Positions 1 to 6,306 of a stretch of DNA of 7,364 nucleotides are shown piece after piece. The DNA lies in the NCBI GenBank assembly GCA_964492185.1, contig CAZBJH010000147.1, positions 1 to 7,364 of the forward strand, given 5' to 3'. Source of the stretch: JAFGSZ01 sp964492185. Lineage in GTDB: Bacteria; Bacteroidota; Bacteroidia; Bacteroidales; UBA10428. A program made the position numbers and the translations under genes. Position 1 is the first letter of the stretch, and each line of letters opens with the position of its first letter. The notes beneath the pieces were generated by a model, which saw only the letters and a list, made by a program, of their open reading frames with translations, had not been told where the DNA came from and searched no databases.

Positions 1-2
1 AA

Positions 3-116
3 AAAACGGCCTGTGTCTATCACAGTATGCTCTTTCACTGCCATTTGCAGTTCATGGCGTACGGATTTAATAATATTTTCCGGTTTTTCGTTCACTGGTT
101 TGTAATATAAACCTCC
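3..116 (-). pseudogene. IS3-family transposase OrfB fragment, out of frame with its start
   Basis: After the OrfA-OrfB fusion ends in HREVYITNQ, the next minus-strand frame continues the expected OrfB text: GGLYYKPVNEKPEN, the well-conserved segment that precedes the catalytic DDE core. Restoring one base in the G-run at 115-117 would rejoin the two parts. After about position 72 the open frame (IIKSVRHELQ and on) no longer resembles the OrfB sequences I know, which usually continue with an MRxMDxHF-like stretch. That suggests a further rearrangement or strong divergence. The frame is still open at the window edge. No catalytic residues lie inside the window. Confidence 0.6.
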
Positions 117-478
117 CGGTGGATCTCTAATAAATCACATTGCTCGCGAATGCTGATTTTCTCCTTTTTACTGACCAGCAGGCGTTTTTGATTTAATGAC
201 CCAATTTCTTTAAACTTTTTTTTTAAAAAGTCTTTCTCGATTTCAAGCTCTCCTATTTTTGCATAGAGCTTGTCTAGGTCTATCGGTTCATCTTTTTCGG
301 AAGGTTGTTCAAACACTTCCGGGGCTTTATCCAAAAATTCCCTCTTCCATTTGGAAATAATATTCGGATGAACTTCGTAACGCTTTGAAAGTTCTGAAAG
401 GGTTTCACGCTCCCTGAGGGCTTCGAGAGCTACTTTTGCCTTGAAGGCTCCTGAAAATTTTCTTCTTGATTTTTTCAT
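92..478 (-). CDS. IS3-family transposase OrfA, fused in frame to the OrfB N-terminus
   Basis: This 128-residue protein is the DNA-binding subunit of an IS3-family transposase; in intact elements it recognises the terminal repeats and is joined to the OrfB integrase by -1 frameshifting. Residues 1-60 show the HTH_Tnp_1/IS911 pattern: a basic MKKSRRKFS start, FKAKVALEAL, ERETLSELSKRYEVHPN and IISKWKREFL. Residues 66-90 are a heptad-rich, leucine-zipper-like segment (LDKLYAKIGELEIEKDFLKK). From about residue 94 the sequence is no longer typical OrfA: KRLLVSKKEKISIREQCDLLEIHR matches the start of OrfB. The two are joined because the coding strand has nine A residues at 216-224; with eight, OrfA would end shortly after in SLKKLGH. 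The protein stops just after HR because of a second one-base change at 115-117. There is no Shine-Dalgarno upstream, as is usual in this phylum. Confidence 0.85.
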   Translation of the reverse strand: MKKSRRKFSGAFKAKVALEALRERETLSELSKRYEVHPNIISKWKREFLDKAPEVFEQPSEKDEPIDLDKLYAKIGELEIEKDFLKKKFKEIGSLNQKRLLVSKKEKISIREQCDLLEIHREVYITNQ

Positions 479-482
479 AATT

Positions 483-523
483 CACTGGTTAAAATTATAA
501 CTATTTTTTCAACTTAACCAGTG
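483..523. repeat. 10-bp perfect inverted repeat in the IS leader
   Basis: CACTGGTTAA at 483-492 pairs perfectly with TTAACCAGTG at 514-523, leaving a 21-base AT-rich loop. The structure sits between the OrfA start codon (476-478, minus strand) and the outer IS end. In an RNA that reads into the element from outside, it would form a hairpin ending four bases before the AUG. Several IS elements use such hairpins to prevent transposase translation from external transcripts. That role is an inference here; only the repeat is seen. Confidence 0.6.
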
Positions 524-698
524 GTCTTATTTTTGGGTAGTATTATAATCAAATTATTAGCAAAAATTTTTAGGGTGTTGCAACACGTAAAGCAGGAGAG
601 TTTCGGATAGTTGTAAATTAATATATACTTTTTTATATAAATTCAGTAGTGAACTGAGAATATTTTAAAACAGTCAGAAATATATTATATAAATATAA

Positions 699-729
699 AA
701 AAGAAGCCCCGTATTTCGGGGCTTCTTTT
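699..729 (-). terminator. Rho-independent terminator after the large secreted protein gene
   Basis: GAAGCCCCG (703-711) and CGGGGCTTC (717-725) form a perfect nine-pair stem with a five-base loop, and flanking A and T runs extend it to about 13 pairs. On the minus strand the hairpin is followed by a T-tract, and it lies 18 bases beyond the stop codon of the 747-4391 gene, so it should end that transcript. The A/T flanks make it plausible in both directions, which would also insulate the gene from the IS element. Confidence 0.9.
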
Positions 730-746
730 AATTTATATTGAGAATA

Positions 747-3700
747 TTACTTTTTGATAAACTTAATTACCATTGTATTCTCATCTTTCTGAATTTTGAG
801 CAAATATAAACCTGCTTTCATTTCAGAAACATCTATTGCAGCCATATCATCTGTGTTATTCACAGAAGTAATCAATACACCTTCCAATGAATAAACAAAG
901 ATATTTGCTTCTCCGATATTCGAAATGTTAAGTGTTCTGTCAACAGGACTTGGATAAACTTTAACATTAGCAAATGCAATGTTTTCGATACCGGTATAGC
1001 TAAAGTTAACCGTGTATGTTTGTGAAGTTTCTCCATCTTCTGCTGTTACTTCAATAGTAGTAGCTCCTGATAATTCTGTTGCTTCAGTAATAACAACTTC
1101 AGCATTCTCATCAGTTGCAGTTGCTGTAACTTCAGGCACTTCAGTTACGGAAACATCCAAAATAACATAGGCATAATCAAAGGTTGCCGGATCAAAATTA
1201 TCAATTGTAGTTCCATCTACAGCAAGGTCTGACAATGTAGCGTCTGTTGACGGAGCTTCAACATTAAATTCAACATGATAAATTACCTCAGTCTCACCGT
1301 CCTGGGCTGTAACAACTATATCAGCACTTCCATCTCCATTCAAAACAGAATCTCCGGAAGCACCGGTTACGGTAGCATTAATATTAGTTCTTTCCCAGGT
1401 GAAACTAACGACATCATCCTTTGAAGCATAAGGAACGGTTACTGTATAATCAGTTGTAGCAGCATTAAATGCAGGACTTATTATTCCAACGCTTGGTTCT
1501 AACATTTCTAATGTGGCAACACTCGAAGAATCAGCAAATCTTAACAACTCCCAGGTAAAATCAAGATTGGCATTCCTGATAATCGCGTCATAATTACCTG
1601 TTGTATCATTTAAAACAGTATCAGTAGGCAATTCTGCATCACAATTATAGTAAACCAATAATCCAGGAGTGGCGGGATCAACCATTGTCATGTTATCGTT
1701 AATTTCAGCAGCAGTCCTGGCCGTTGTCCAAATCCTTGTTTCATCCATCTTACCAAGTATAGACCTGCTATCCGTGTCATTACCGTTGCCTATCCTCAAT
1801 ACACCCGGATTATCAGCAGTGCCAAGCCTTACAGTATCTCCCAGGTGCGGATATGCTGTATCAGTATCCATTAACTGACCATTAACATAGAAGTAGGTTG
1901 CGCTGTCAGCTGCAGATACAACCATCGCTACATGTGCCCATTGATTAATCGGTACACGAGCTGTAGTGTTACATGTCCAGTCACCTCCATATTCATAAGA
2001 AAGATATTGATTACCATTATCTTCTTTTAAAATAAAGGAAGTTGTATAGTCTCCACCCCTTGCATCAAGTATACCTGTATAGCTCTCCATTATTGTATCA
2101 AGCTTTAACCATGTTTCAAAAGTCCAGCTATTGCTCGAGTCTGCCATTTCATCAACTACCACACGGGTTGAAGGATCTGTAATAGTTAAAGCATTATTAA
2201 TCTTATCAGCTACTACAAAGTCAATTGTATAAGTACCGGTATTTGATTCATCAGGGGAAGTAACTACTAATTCCTCTCTTACAATGTCTAATTCGGAAAC
2301 CGTAATAGTACCGCCACCGGTTACTGTTGCACCATAACCGTTTGGTGTGGCTGAAACATCAACAGATGTTGTTCCAAGCTCGAGAAGTACCTTATATTCA
2401 GTAATATCCGGATCAAATTCAGGAACTAATAATCCTTTACTTAAGGTAATATCCGATAAAGTAACATCTGTATATTTTTCATCAGCATCTACTTTAGCGC
2501 GTGCAGCAACCATTTCAGGACTCATTGCTCCCGAGAAGAGATTAAACTCATGAAAGCTGCCCAGCCAAGAAGGATCAGGCCATCCACCTCTTGCCAGCAA
2601 TGAATTTGCATTGGCTGTGGTGTCAAGTGATGCAAGGTCAGTTGCACCTATATCAGCTCGTCCCTGAAGCACACCATCTATATATAATGAAATAGAATCT
2701 GCGCTAATCGTGCTTACAATATGATGACGCTTTCCATCATCAAGTTCTGAACCTACAGCATGATGTTCACCATCATTAATATTCACCTCGGTGCGGCTCA
2801 CGTTGTCCCCTCTTGCAATTGACACCCAGTATGCATTCGCTCCGTAATCTCCACCAAAATACGCGAGCATTGACCAACTGGGATTAGTACCATCTCCTGC
2901 TGTCACATATGCTTCCATGGTAATTTCCGGATATGTATTTAATTCCAATTCGTATCCTGAAAACTCAATAAATCCACCATCCTGTAATGTTGAATATACT
3001 CCATTAATGATAGTATCATTGTCACCACTTTGCCTTGTACCATGCGCGGTACCAATAACATCATTACATGTACCGTCTTCAAACGGGTATGAATGCGTAT
3101 TCTTGATAAACTTCAGTATATAATTTTTAGTGTCAACACCATTCGTGGCTGTAACTTTAATTGTATCAATGGCAGTACCGGAAGACACATCAATTGCCCC
3201 GCCACCTTCTACTGTTGCTCCGGCTATCATCGGTGTTGCATCAACATTTACAATATTAGTATCAACAGGAATTAATGCGGTATAACCCAATTGGGCTTTA
3301 TCAAATTTAGGATAGAGTAAACCGGCATGCAAAGTAATGTCTGAAAGGGTTGCAACCTCTTCATCAGCTTCATAACTAATATCCACAGTATATGTTTCTG
3401 TTGTAGTATTATCATAAGCTGTCACAACTAATTCTGCCTGTCCACTGCCTGTATGTACAAAGACTTTACCCTCTCCTTCTACAGTAGCAAAATCCGATGT
3501 CGTAGTTGCTGTTACTTCCAAATCATTTGTACCATAAGGAACAGTTGCAGTATAGCTAAATGTCCCCGGGTCAAATGCCTGGTCAAGGCTGCCTATTTCA
3601 AGATTTATACCCGATAAAGTAGCAATATTGTCTGCCATTGTGAAATAATTGATCGTATATGTTTTGGATGAAGCCCCGATTATATTGCTTACCACAACTG

Positions 3701-4391
3701 TCGTTGCCCCGGGAATGGCTGCAGCATCATTTACTACAACCTCACTGTTATCATCCACGGATGCAGTTACTGTCGGCACTTCGGTAGTTCCCGGTGCCAA
3801 TTCGATCGTGTAACTCAAGCTGTCAGTATGAAAACCAGGCACTGTCTCCCCGTCACTGGTCAAATCTGAAACCGTGATCGGAAATTTAACAGAATTTGGT
3901 TCTAACATTTGCCATACAGCCCGTTCATTCTGAACTTTATCATAGTAAACGGAACTACCAGGTGTTGTGTTATCACTGGCCAGATATTGATCTGCAGCGG
4001 CCTGCGCATTCTGTATGTATATTGTATCATCGCCACCTGCAGTAAATATCCAGCGGCAATCAGCTGACACACCCGTGGTATCCTGGGTGAAATCTACATC
4101 CCATCCACCATTACGGCGCATGAATTCTTTATTATTATCGGTAACCATATAAAACTCACCTGGTACCTCTGTACTTTCAATAACCTGGAACATTTGTATT
4201 GAATCCGCAGGATCAGACAAGTACAGGTAAGCTCCATCATTTTCGCCAGACTTTCCTATAGCGAGCTGGCTTATTTTCTGAATCGCATAGTATGTTTGCC
4301 CCTCCACAGGTAATTGGGCTCGTGTCTCCATACTGAATTGAAACAATAACCCTATCATAAGAAAGGGATAAAACGTAAGTATTCTTTTCAT
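747..4391 (-). CDS. Large secreted multidomain protein: beta-trefoil, cadherin-like repeats, two LamG domains, T9SS sorting tail
   Basis: The 1214-residue product is predicted to be exported and displayed on, or released from, the cell surface by the type IX secretion system. Residues 1-25 are a signal peptide (MKRILTFYPF, hydrophobic core, cleavage near TRA-Q). Residues about 30-165 look like a ricin-type beta-trefoil (YYAIQKISQLAIG, later WQML). Cadherin-like beta-sandwich repeats follow at about 170-250, 255-341, 346-430, 642-727, 958-1044 and 1049-1132; each has the form ATLSDI..L..G.L.P.FD...YTA.VP and ends in a TYTV strand. Two LamG/concanavalin-like domains lie at about 432-635 and 730-945 (WTFETWLKLD, INQWAHVAMVV, FYVNGQ, GKMDETRIWTTART). 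Residues 1145-1214 are the sorting domain (VYPSPVDRTLNI, GLYLLKI, final KFIKK). No catalytic domain is recognised, so glycan binding or adhesion is the likely role, by inference. The gene stands alone between its own promoter and terminator. Confidence 0.88.
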   Translation of the reverse strand: MKRILTFYPFLMIGLLFQFSMETRAQLPVEGQTYYAIQKISQLAIGKSGENDGAYLYLSDPADSIQMFQVIESTEVPGEFYMVTDNNKEFMRRNGGWDVDFTQDTTGVSADCRWIFTAGGDDTIYIQNAQAAADQYLASDNTTPGSSVYYDKVQNERAVWQMLEPNSVKFPITVSDLTSDGETVPGFHTDSLSYTIELAPGTTEVPTVTASVDDNSEVVVNDAAAIPGATTVVVSNIIGASSKTYTINYFTMADNIATLSGINLEIGSLDQAFDPGTFSYTATVPYGTNDLEVTATTTSDFATVEGEGKVFVHTGSGQAELVVTAYDNTTTETYTVDISYEADEEVATLSDITLHAGLLYPKFDKAQLGYTALIPVDTNIVNVDATPMIAGATVEGGGAIDVSSGTAIDTIKVTATNGVDTKNYILKFIKNTHSYPFEDGTCNDVIGTAHGTRQSGDNDTIINGVYSTLQDGGFIEFSGYELELNTYPEITMEAYVTAGDGTNPSWSMLAYFGGDYGANAYWVSIARGDNVSRTEVNINDGEHHAVGSELDDGKRHHIVSTISADSISLYIDGVLQGRADIGATDLASLDTTANANSLLARGGWPDPSWLGSFHEFNLFSGAMSPEMVAARAKVDADEKYTDVTLSDITLSKGLLVPEFDPDITEYKVLLELGTTSVDVSATPNGYGATVTGGGTITVSELDIVREELVVTSPDESNTGTYTIDFVVADKINNALTITDPSTRVVVDEMADSSNSWTFETWLKLDTIMESYTGILDARGGDYTTSFILKEDNGNQYLSYEYGGDWTCNTTARVPINQWAHVAMVVSAADSATYFYVNGQLMDTDTAYPHLGDTVRLGTADNPGVLRIGNGNDTDSRSILGKMDETRIWTTARTAAEINDNMTMVDPATPGLLVYYNCDAELPTDTVLNDTTGNYDAIIRNANLDFTWELLRFADSSSVATLEMLEPSVGIISPAFNAATTDYTVTVPYASKDDVVSFTWERTNINATVTGASGDSVLNGDGSADIVVTAQDGETEVIYHVEFNVEAPSTDATLSDLAVDGTTIDNFDPATFDYAYVILDVSVTEVPEVTATATDENAEVVITEATELSGATTIEVTAEDGETSQTYTVNFSYTGIENIAFANVKVYPSPVDRTLNISNIGEANIFVYSLEGVLITSVNNTDDMAAIDVSEMKAGLYLLKIQKDENTMVIKFIKK

Positions 4392-4497
4392 AATATTTGG
4401 TTTTAATTAAACAATTTAAGTTAATTGGTATAGTTTTACTTTATAATTGTTATATTCTAAACCATTATTTGGAATTAATTTTAGAAATTATTAAGAA

Positions 4498-4528
4498 TAA
4501 ATATAAAGGAAAAATTAACATTTTCAAA
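4498..4528 (-). promoter_or_regulatory. Bacteroidota-type sigma promoter for the large secreted protein gene
   Basis: On the minus strand TTTG (4525-4528) is followed, after exactly 19 bases, by TATATTTA (4498-4505). This fits the Bacteroidota housekeeping consensus TTTG-N19-TAnnTTTG with one mismatch at the last base. Transcription would begin near 4490, giving an AT-rich leader of about 100 bases before the start codon at 4391. Because the whole region is AT-rich, a chance match cannot be excluded. Confidence 0.5.
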
Positions 4529-4541
4529 ACTTTATTAAAAC

Positions 4542-4570
4542 TTTTATGTTTTTATGTTTTTATGTTTTTT
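4542..4570. repeat. Short tandem repeat, three copies of TTTTTATG
   Basis: Three consecutive copies of an eight-base unit (the first lacks one T) are followed by a T-run. They lie just upstream, relative to the minus-strand gene, of the TTTG element at 4525-4528. The position could act like an upstream A-tract or a phase-variable spacer, but with only three copies it may be simple AT-rich sequence. Confidence 0.5.
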
Positions 4571-4712
4571 TCAGGAACTCCTCAATTAAAATATATAATT
4601 ACTTAAGAAACCGAATTTTATCCTTAGGTTTTTTACGCGTTTTTTTTGCCCATATTTTGTTGGATATATAGGGTAAAAAGAGACACTTAGTTACGGTTGT
4701 GTGAAAGATTCT

Positions 4713-4736
4713 CCCCGCCGGCAACTGTTGGTGGGG
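4713..4736. repeat. GC-rich imperfect hairpin downstream of the DUF6544 gene
   Basis: CCCCGCC (4713-4719) faces GGTGGGG (4730-4736) across a ten-base loop. One pair is G-T on the plus strand and a mismatch on the minus strand. It lies 26 bases beyond the stop of the leftward DUF6544 gene, where a terminator would be expected, but no T-tract follows on either strand. It may instead be part of a dispersed intergenic repeat (about 4690-4761) whose composition stands out from the AT-rich surroundings. Confidence 0.4.
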
Positions 4737-4761
4737 CTGCCAGCTTGATCGAGCGTTCGTG

Positions 4762-5346
4762 CTACAATTGAATTATGTTGTACTGAATATCTTTAATTTG
4801 TGCTTTAAAGTATTCAAAATTTTTGGTATCCGTGTGCCAGACAGCTTTTATGTTTTCAGGAAATTTAATCCCTTTAAAATCCTTATAATTGCTTAATTCT
4901 ATTGACCATCTCATTTTTTTGTAAGTACCATCCTTTTGTGAATAATATCTATCTTCAGTTGTGAATCTTATATATTCATTGTTATTATTGAAATAAAAAA
5001 TTCCTGTGACCTCGTTTCCTTTATCTATTAATTTTGCCTCAACAGAATTTTCATCAATGCTCTTCCATTTTATTTGTTCTTTTATTGCGAAGCCCGGCAT
5101 AAATAAAACCTCACTCAATAGTGTTACTAAGGCCGATTCATCCATCTCTTTACCTTTTGCATCCCCAACGGTAAACAATTTTAGCAGTCTTATCAACATA
5201 TTTCCCTTACCATCCTGGTATTTATCTATCCCTTCAAATGAGAATATGCCTATTATCCTGCTTGAGATATATGCTAACAGGGTTGGATTCTGAGTGAAAT
5301 TGACCTGATAATACTTAATCCTCAGCCATCGTTTTTCAGGAGCCAT
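4762..5346 (-). CDS. C-terminal part of the split DUF6544-type protein
   Basis: This is the part of the DUF6544 domain downstream of its only in-frame ATG, 194 residues long. That ATG is not a natural start: the same frame upstream encodes conserved family sequence (LPKPVQQYFKNCGYIG and on to CNSFIKM), so a protein begun here would lack the signal peptide and the first part of the domain. It would therefore stay in the cytoplasm and probably not fold normally. It is listed because an automatic caller would report this frame; the split-gene entry at 4762-5609 is the preferred reading. Confidence 0.5.
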   Translation of the reverse strand: MAPEKRWLRIKYYQVNFTQNPTLLAYISSRIIGIFSFEGIDKYQDGKGNMLIRLLKLFTVGDAKGKEMDESALVTLLSEVLFMPGFAIKEQIKWKSIDENSVEAKLIDKGNEVTGIFYFNNNNEYIRFTTEDRYYSQKDGTYKKMRWSIELSNYKDFKGIKFPENIKAVWHTDTKNFEYFKAQIKDIQYNIIQL

Positions 5347-5384
5347 TTTAATAAAGGAATTGCAATAATTTATCCTGATGTTTT

Positions 5385-5609
5385 CTATTTTTTCTTTACC
5401 AATGTATCCACAATTTTTGAAATACTGTTGAACTGGTTTTGGTAAAGCAGAAAAATCATTTTCAGTATAGAACTCTCCTTTTTAATATTTCTTTCAGTTA
5501 TTGTTTCATCAATCTCTGATAGATATAATTTTTTAAGGCTGTGACAACTCGAAATCATAATCAATAGGCTTAATAGAGTTATTTTAAACGTAAGCGTTGA
5601 GTATTTCAT
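5385..5609 (-). CDS. N-terminal half of the split lipoprotein gene (lipoprotein signal)
   Basis: If read literally, this is a 74-residue lipoprotein-like peptide. Residues 1-22 form a signal with a hydrophobic core and a lipobox ending in SSC, and a short linker (HSLKKLYLSEIDETITERNI) follows. Only about the first 44 residues are native to the family; from KESSILKMIF onward the text is out-of-frame reading of the DUF6544 domain and ends in VKKK. I chose the ATG at 5609 over an upstream ATG at 5672 because it starts directly at a canonical lipoprotein signal, while the extra 21 residues have no signal character. Confidence 0.5.
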   Translation of the reverse strand: MKYSTLTFKITLLSLLIMISSCHSLKKLYLSEIDETITERNIKKESSILKMIFLLYQNQFNSISKIVDTLVKKK

Positions 5610-5761
5610 ATTAATTGGCCGCAATAGTATGTTAGACAAATGGCTGATGGCATGAAACGCTGAGCATTTCAAAGTGATTCCGTATCAGGTTACTGAGACG
5701 TTGATTAATTGTTGTGTCGTTTAATTTTACCACCTTCCGTATACTGTTTTATGACCGCATA

Positions 5762-5789
5762 TGTGTGCCCTGCATATGAAGGGCGCACA
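5762..5789. repeat. Ten-pair hairpin with a CATATG-containing loop
   Basis: TGTGTGCCCT (5762-5771) pairs with AGGGCGCACA (5780-5789), with one G-T pair, around the loop GCATATGA. A copy of GCATATG also occurs just before the stem (5758-5764), so the loop motif is directly repeated. No T-tract follows, so it is not a typical terminator. Function unknown. Confidence 0.55.
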
Positions 5790-5908
5790 CCCGTCTGAAA
5801 GCTTATTAATAATCTGAAAAAATACAAATTTTTTTCAGGAATGAGCCATCAAATGGTAGCCTTTTTAACAGGACTGTGTACTCAGCTGAACTAAGTGAAA
5901 CGTTTTCA

Positions 5909-5986
5909 CGAACGGAGTGAGTAACCGGACCCAGGGCCGAACGGAGTGAGTAACCGGACCCAGGGCCGAACGGAGTGAGTAACCGG
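5909..5986. repeat. 29-bp tandem repeat, 2.7 copies
   Basis: Two identical 29-base units (5909-5937 and 5938-5966) are followed by a 20-base partial copy (5967-5986) with no spacers between them. Each unit starts CGAACGGAGTGAGTAACCGG and then ACCCAGGGC. The block is GC-richer than the rest of the window, and its core GAACGGAGTGAG resembles the GAGCGAAGCGAG found at 7316-7327. Direct abutment without spacers rules out a CRISPR array. Likely a local expansion of a dispersed intergenic repeat. Confidence 0.9.
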
Positions 5987-6279
5987 TTGCACGACCGGGA
6001 TTGACTTTTCACGGGATACGGTATTTTTTCTCAACCATTTTTAATTATATTCCGGTTGTTTTCGAAGGTTTTTGCACCGCTTAAACTTTTGTCACGGGTG
6101 ATAATGTAGAAGCCCACAAATTCTTACAGGCTATACCGCTTGCCATCAGACTGTCTTAAAACCTGAATTTATTATTTTTATATTTGAACAGTTGTCCGTA
6201 AATTGGTCCGGATTTCAAAAGCTTTGAGGGTTAAAATAAGTTTTTAGACAAACTGTCGTTGTATGATATGCTAAGAAGA

Positions 6280-6306
6280 CAATCCTGCATAAAATTAGCA
6301 GGATTG
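6280..6306. repeat. Nine-pair perfect inverted repeat
   Basis: CAATCCTGC (6280-6288) and GCAGGATTG (6298-6306) pair perfectly around a nine-base AT loop. It has terminator-like geometry, but the plus strand continues GATAAG without a T-run, and the minus strand has only a broken TCTTCTT. No gene ends next to it on either strand, so it may be the remnant terminator of a lost gene or a regulatory hairpin in the leader of the downstream genes. Confidence 0.55.

Larger units (their letters stand above)
1..543 (-). mobile_element. IS3-family insertion sequence, decaying, one end only
   Basis: This is the OrfA end of an IS3-family element, read on the minus strand and running off the left edge of the window. 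It holds a recognisable OrfA (92-478), the beginning of an OrfB frame (3-116) and a leader with an inverted repeat (483-523). The outer end is probably near 541-545. On the minus strand the sequence there reads TACTACCCAAAAATAAGACC, which has the shape of an IS3-type terminal repeat, but the usual terminal TG is not clear and the other end is outside the window. No target duplication can be checked. The OrfB frame is broken by a one-base deletion, so this copy is unlikely to make an active transposase. Confidence 0.75.
4392..4761. other. Intergenic region between the secreted protein gene and the DUF6544 gene
   Basis: This spacer of about 370 bases contains the probable promoter (4498-4528), the TTTTTATG repeat (4542-4570) and, at 4690-4761, an abruptly GC-richer block with an imperfect hairpin. 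A plus-strand open frame at 4397-4606 has low-complexity content and no family resemblance, and I do not regard it as a gene. No RNA gene is visible. Confidence 0.6.
4762..5609 (-). pseudogene. DUF6544-type lipoprotein gene, split by a one-base frameshift
   Basis: Joined across one frameshift, this locus encodes a 282-residue protein of the DUF6544 type (DUF6920 is closely similar), a family of unknown function; about 270 residues is usual as I recall it. Residues 1-22 are a lipoprotein signal (MKYSTLTFKITLLSLLIMIS, then SC) with the lipidated Cys at 22. The family region begins with LPKPVQQYFKNCGYIGKEKI (56-75). It continues through APEKRW, GKGNMLIRLLKLFTVGDAKG, KEMDESALVTLLSEVLFMPG, EDRYY, RWSIELSNYKDFKGIKFPEN and a final FEYFKAQIKDIQYN. 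The first 44 residues are in one frame and the rest in the -1 frame; the switch falls at AAAAAG (A-run 5479-5483), which is followed by GGAGAG. The downstream frame is open from a stop just before the shift and has no ATG until the internal KMAPEKRW. This could be a decayed gene, a sequencing error in the A-run, or programmed -1 frameshifting. I favour one of the first two. Confidence 0.75.

Noticed and set aside
91..100. TTCACTGGTT repeated at 481-490, as if a short direct repeat bounded OrfA
   Set aside because: The copy at 91-100 is coding for the conserved KPVN of OrfB, so the match is most likely coincidental.
575..586. Perfect palindrome GTGTTGCAACAC
   Set aside because: It is isolated, lies between the IS end and a terminator with no gene start nearby, and is short enough to occur by chance.
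4397..4606. Plus-strand 69-codon frame upstream of the large secreted protein gene
   Set aside because: It is low-complexity AT-rich sequence lying over the probable promoter of the opposite-strand gene, with no family resemblance.
4690..4770. Integron attC-like site near the DUF6544 stop
   Set aside because: The required core motifs (GTTRRRY and RYYYAAC) are not both present with the expected pairing.
5006..5293. Plus-strand frame opposite the DUF6544 domain
   Set aside because: It is a shadow of conserved coding sequence on the minus strand.
5895..5909. GTGAAACGTTTTCAC, similar to a LacI-family operator
   Set aside because: This six-base dyad is not near any promoter or start codon, and no regulator gene is present; chance is likely.
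5909..5986. Possible CRISPR array
   Set aside because: The 29-base units abut one another with no spacers, and no cas gene is visible.
5806..6012. Minus-strand 68-codon frame over the tandem repeats
   Set aside because: Its central part is a frame-shifting read of the 29-bp repeat (LRSALGPVTHSVR-like text). It has no domain, and the rest lies in non-coding spacer.
6091..6159. Short open stretch reading VTGDNVEAHKFLQAIPLAIR
   Set aside because: It looks protein-like but is only 22 codons, has no start and no extension in any frame; I cannot tie it to a family.
6179..6186. TATATTTG, an exact match to the Bacteroidota -7 element
   Set aside because: No TTTG lies at the right distance upstream, and it is over 170 bases from the nearest start codon.
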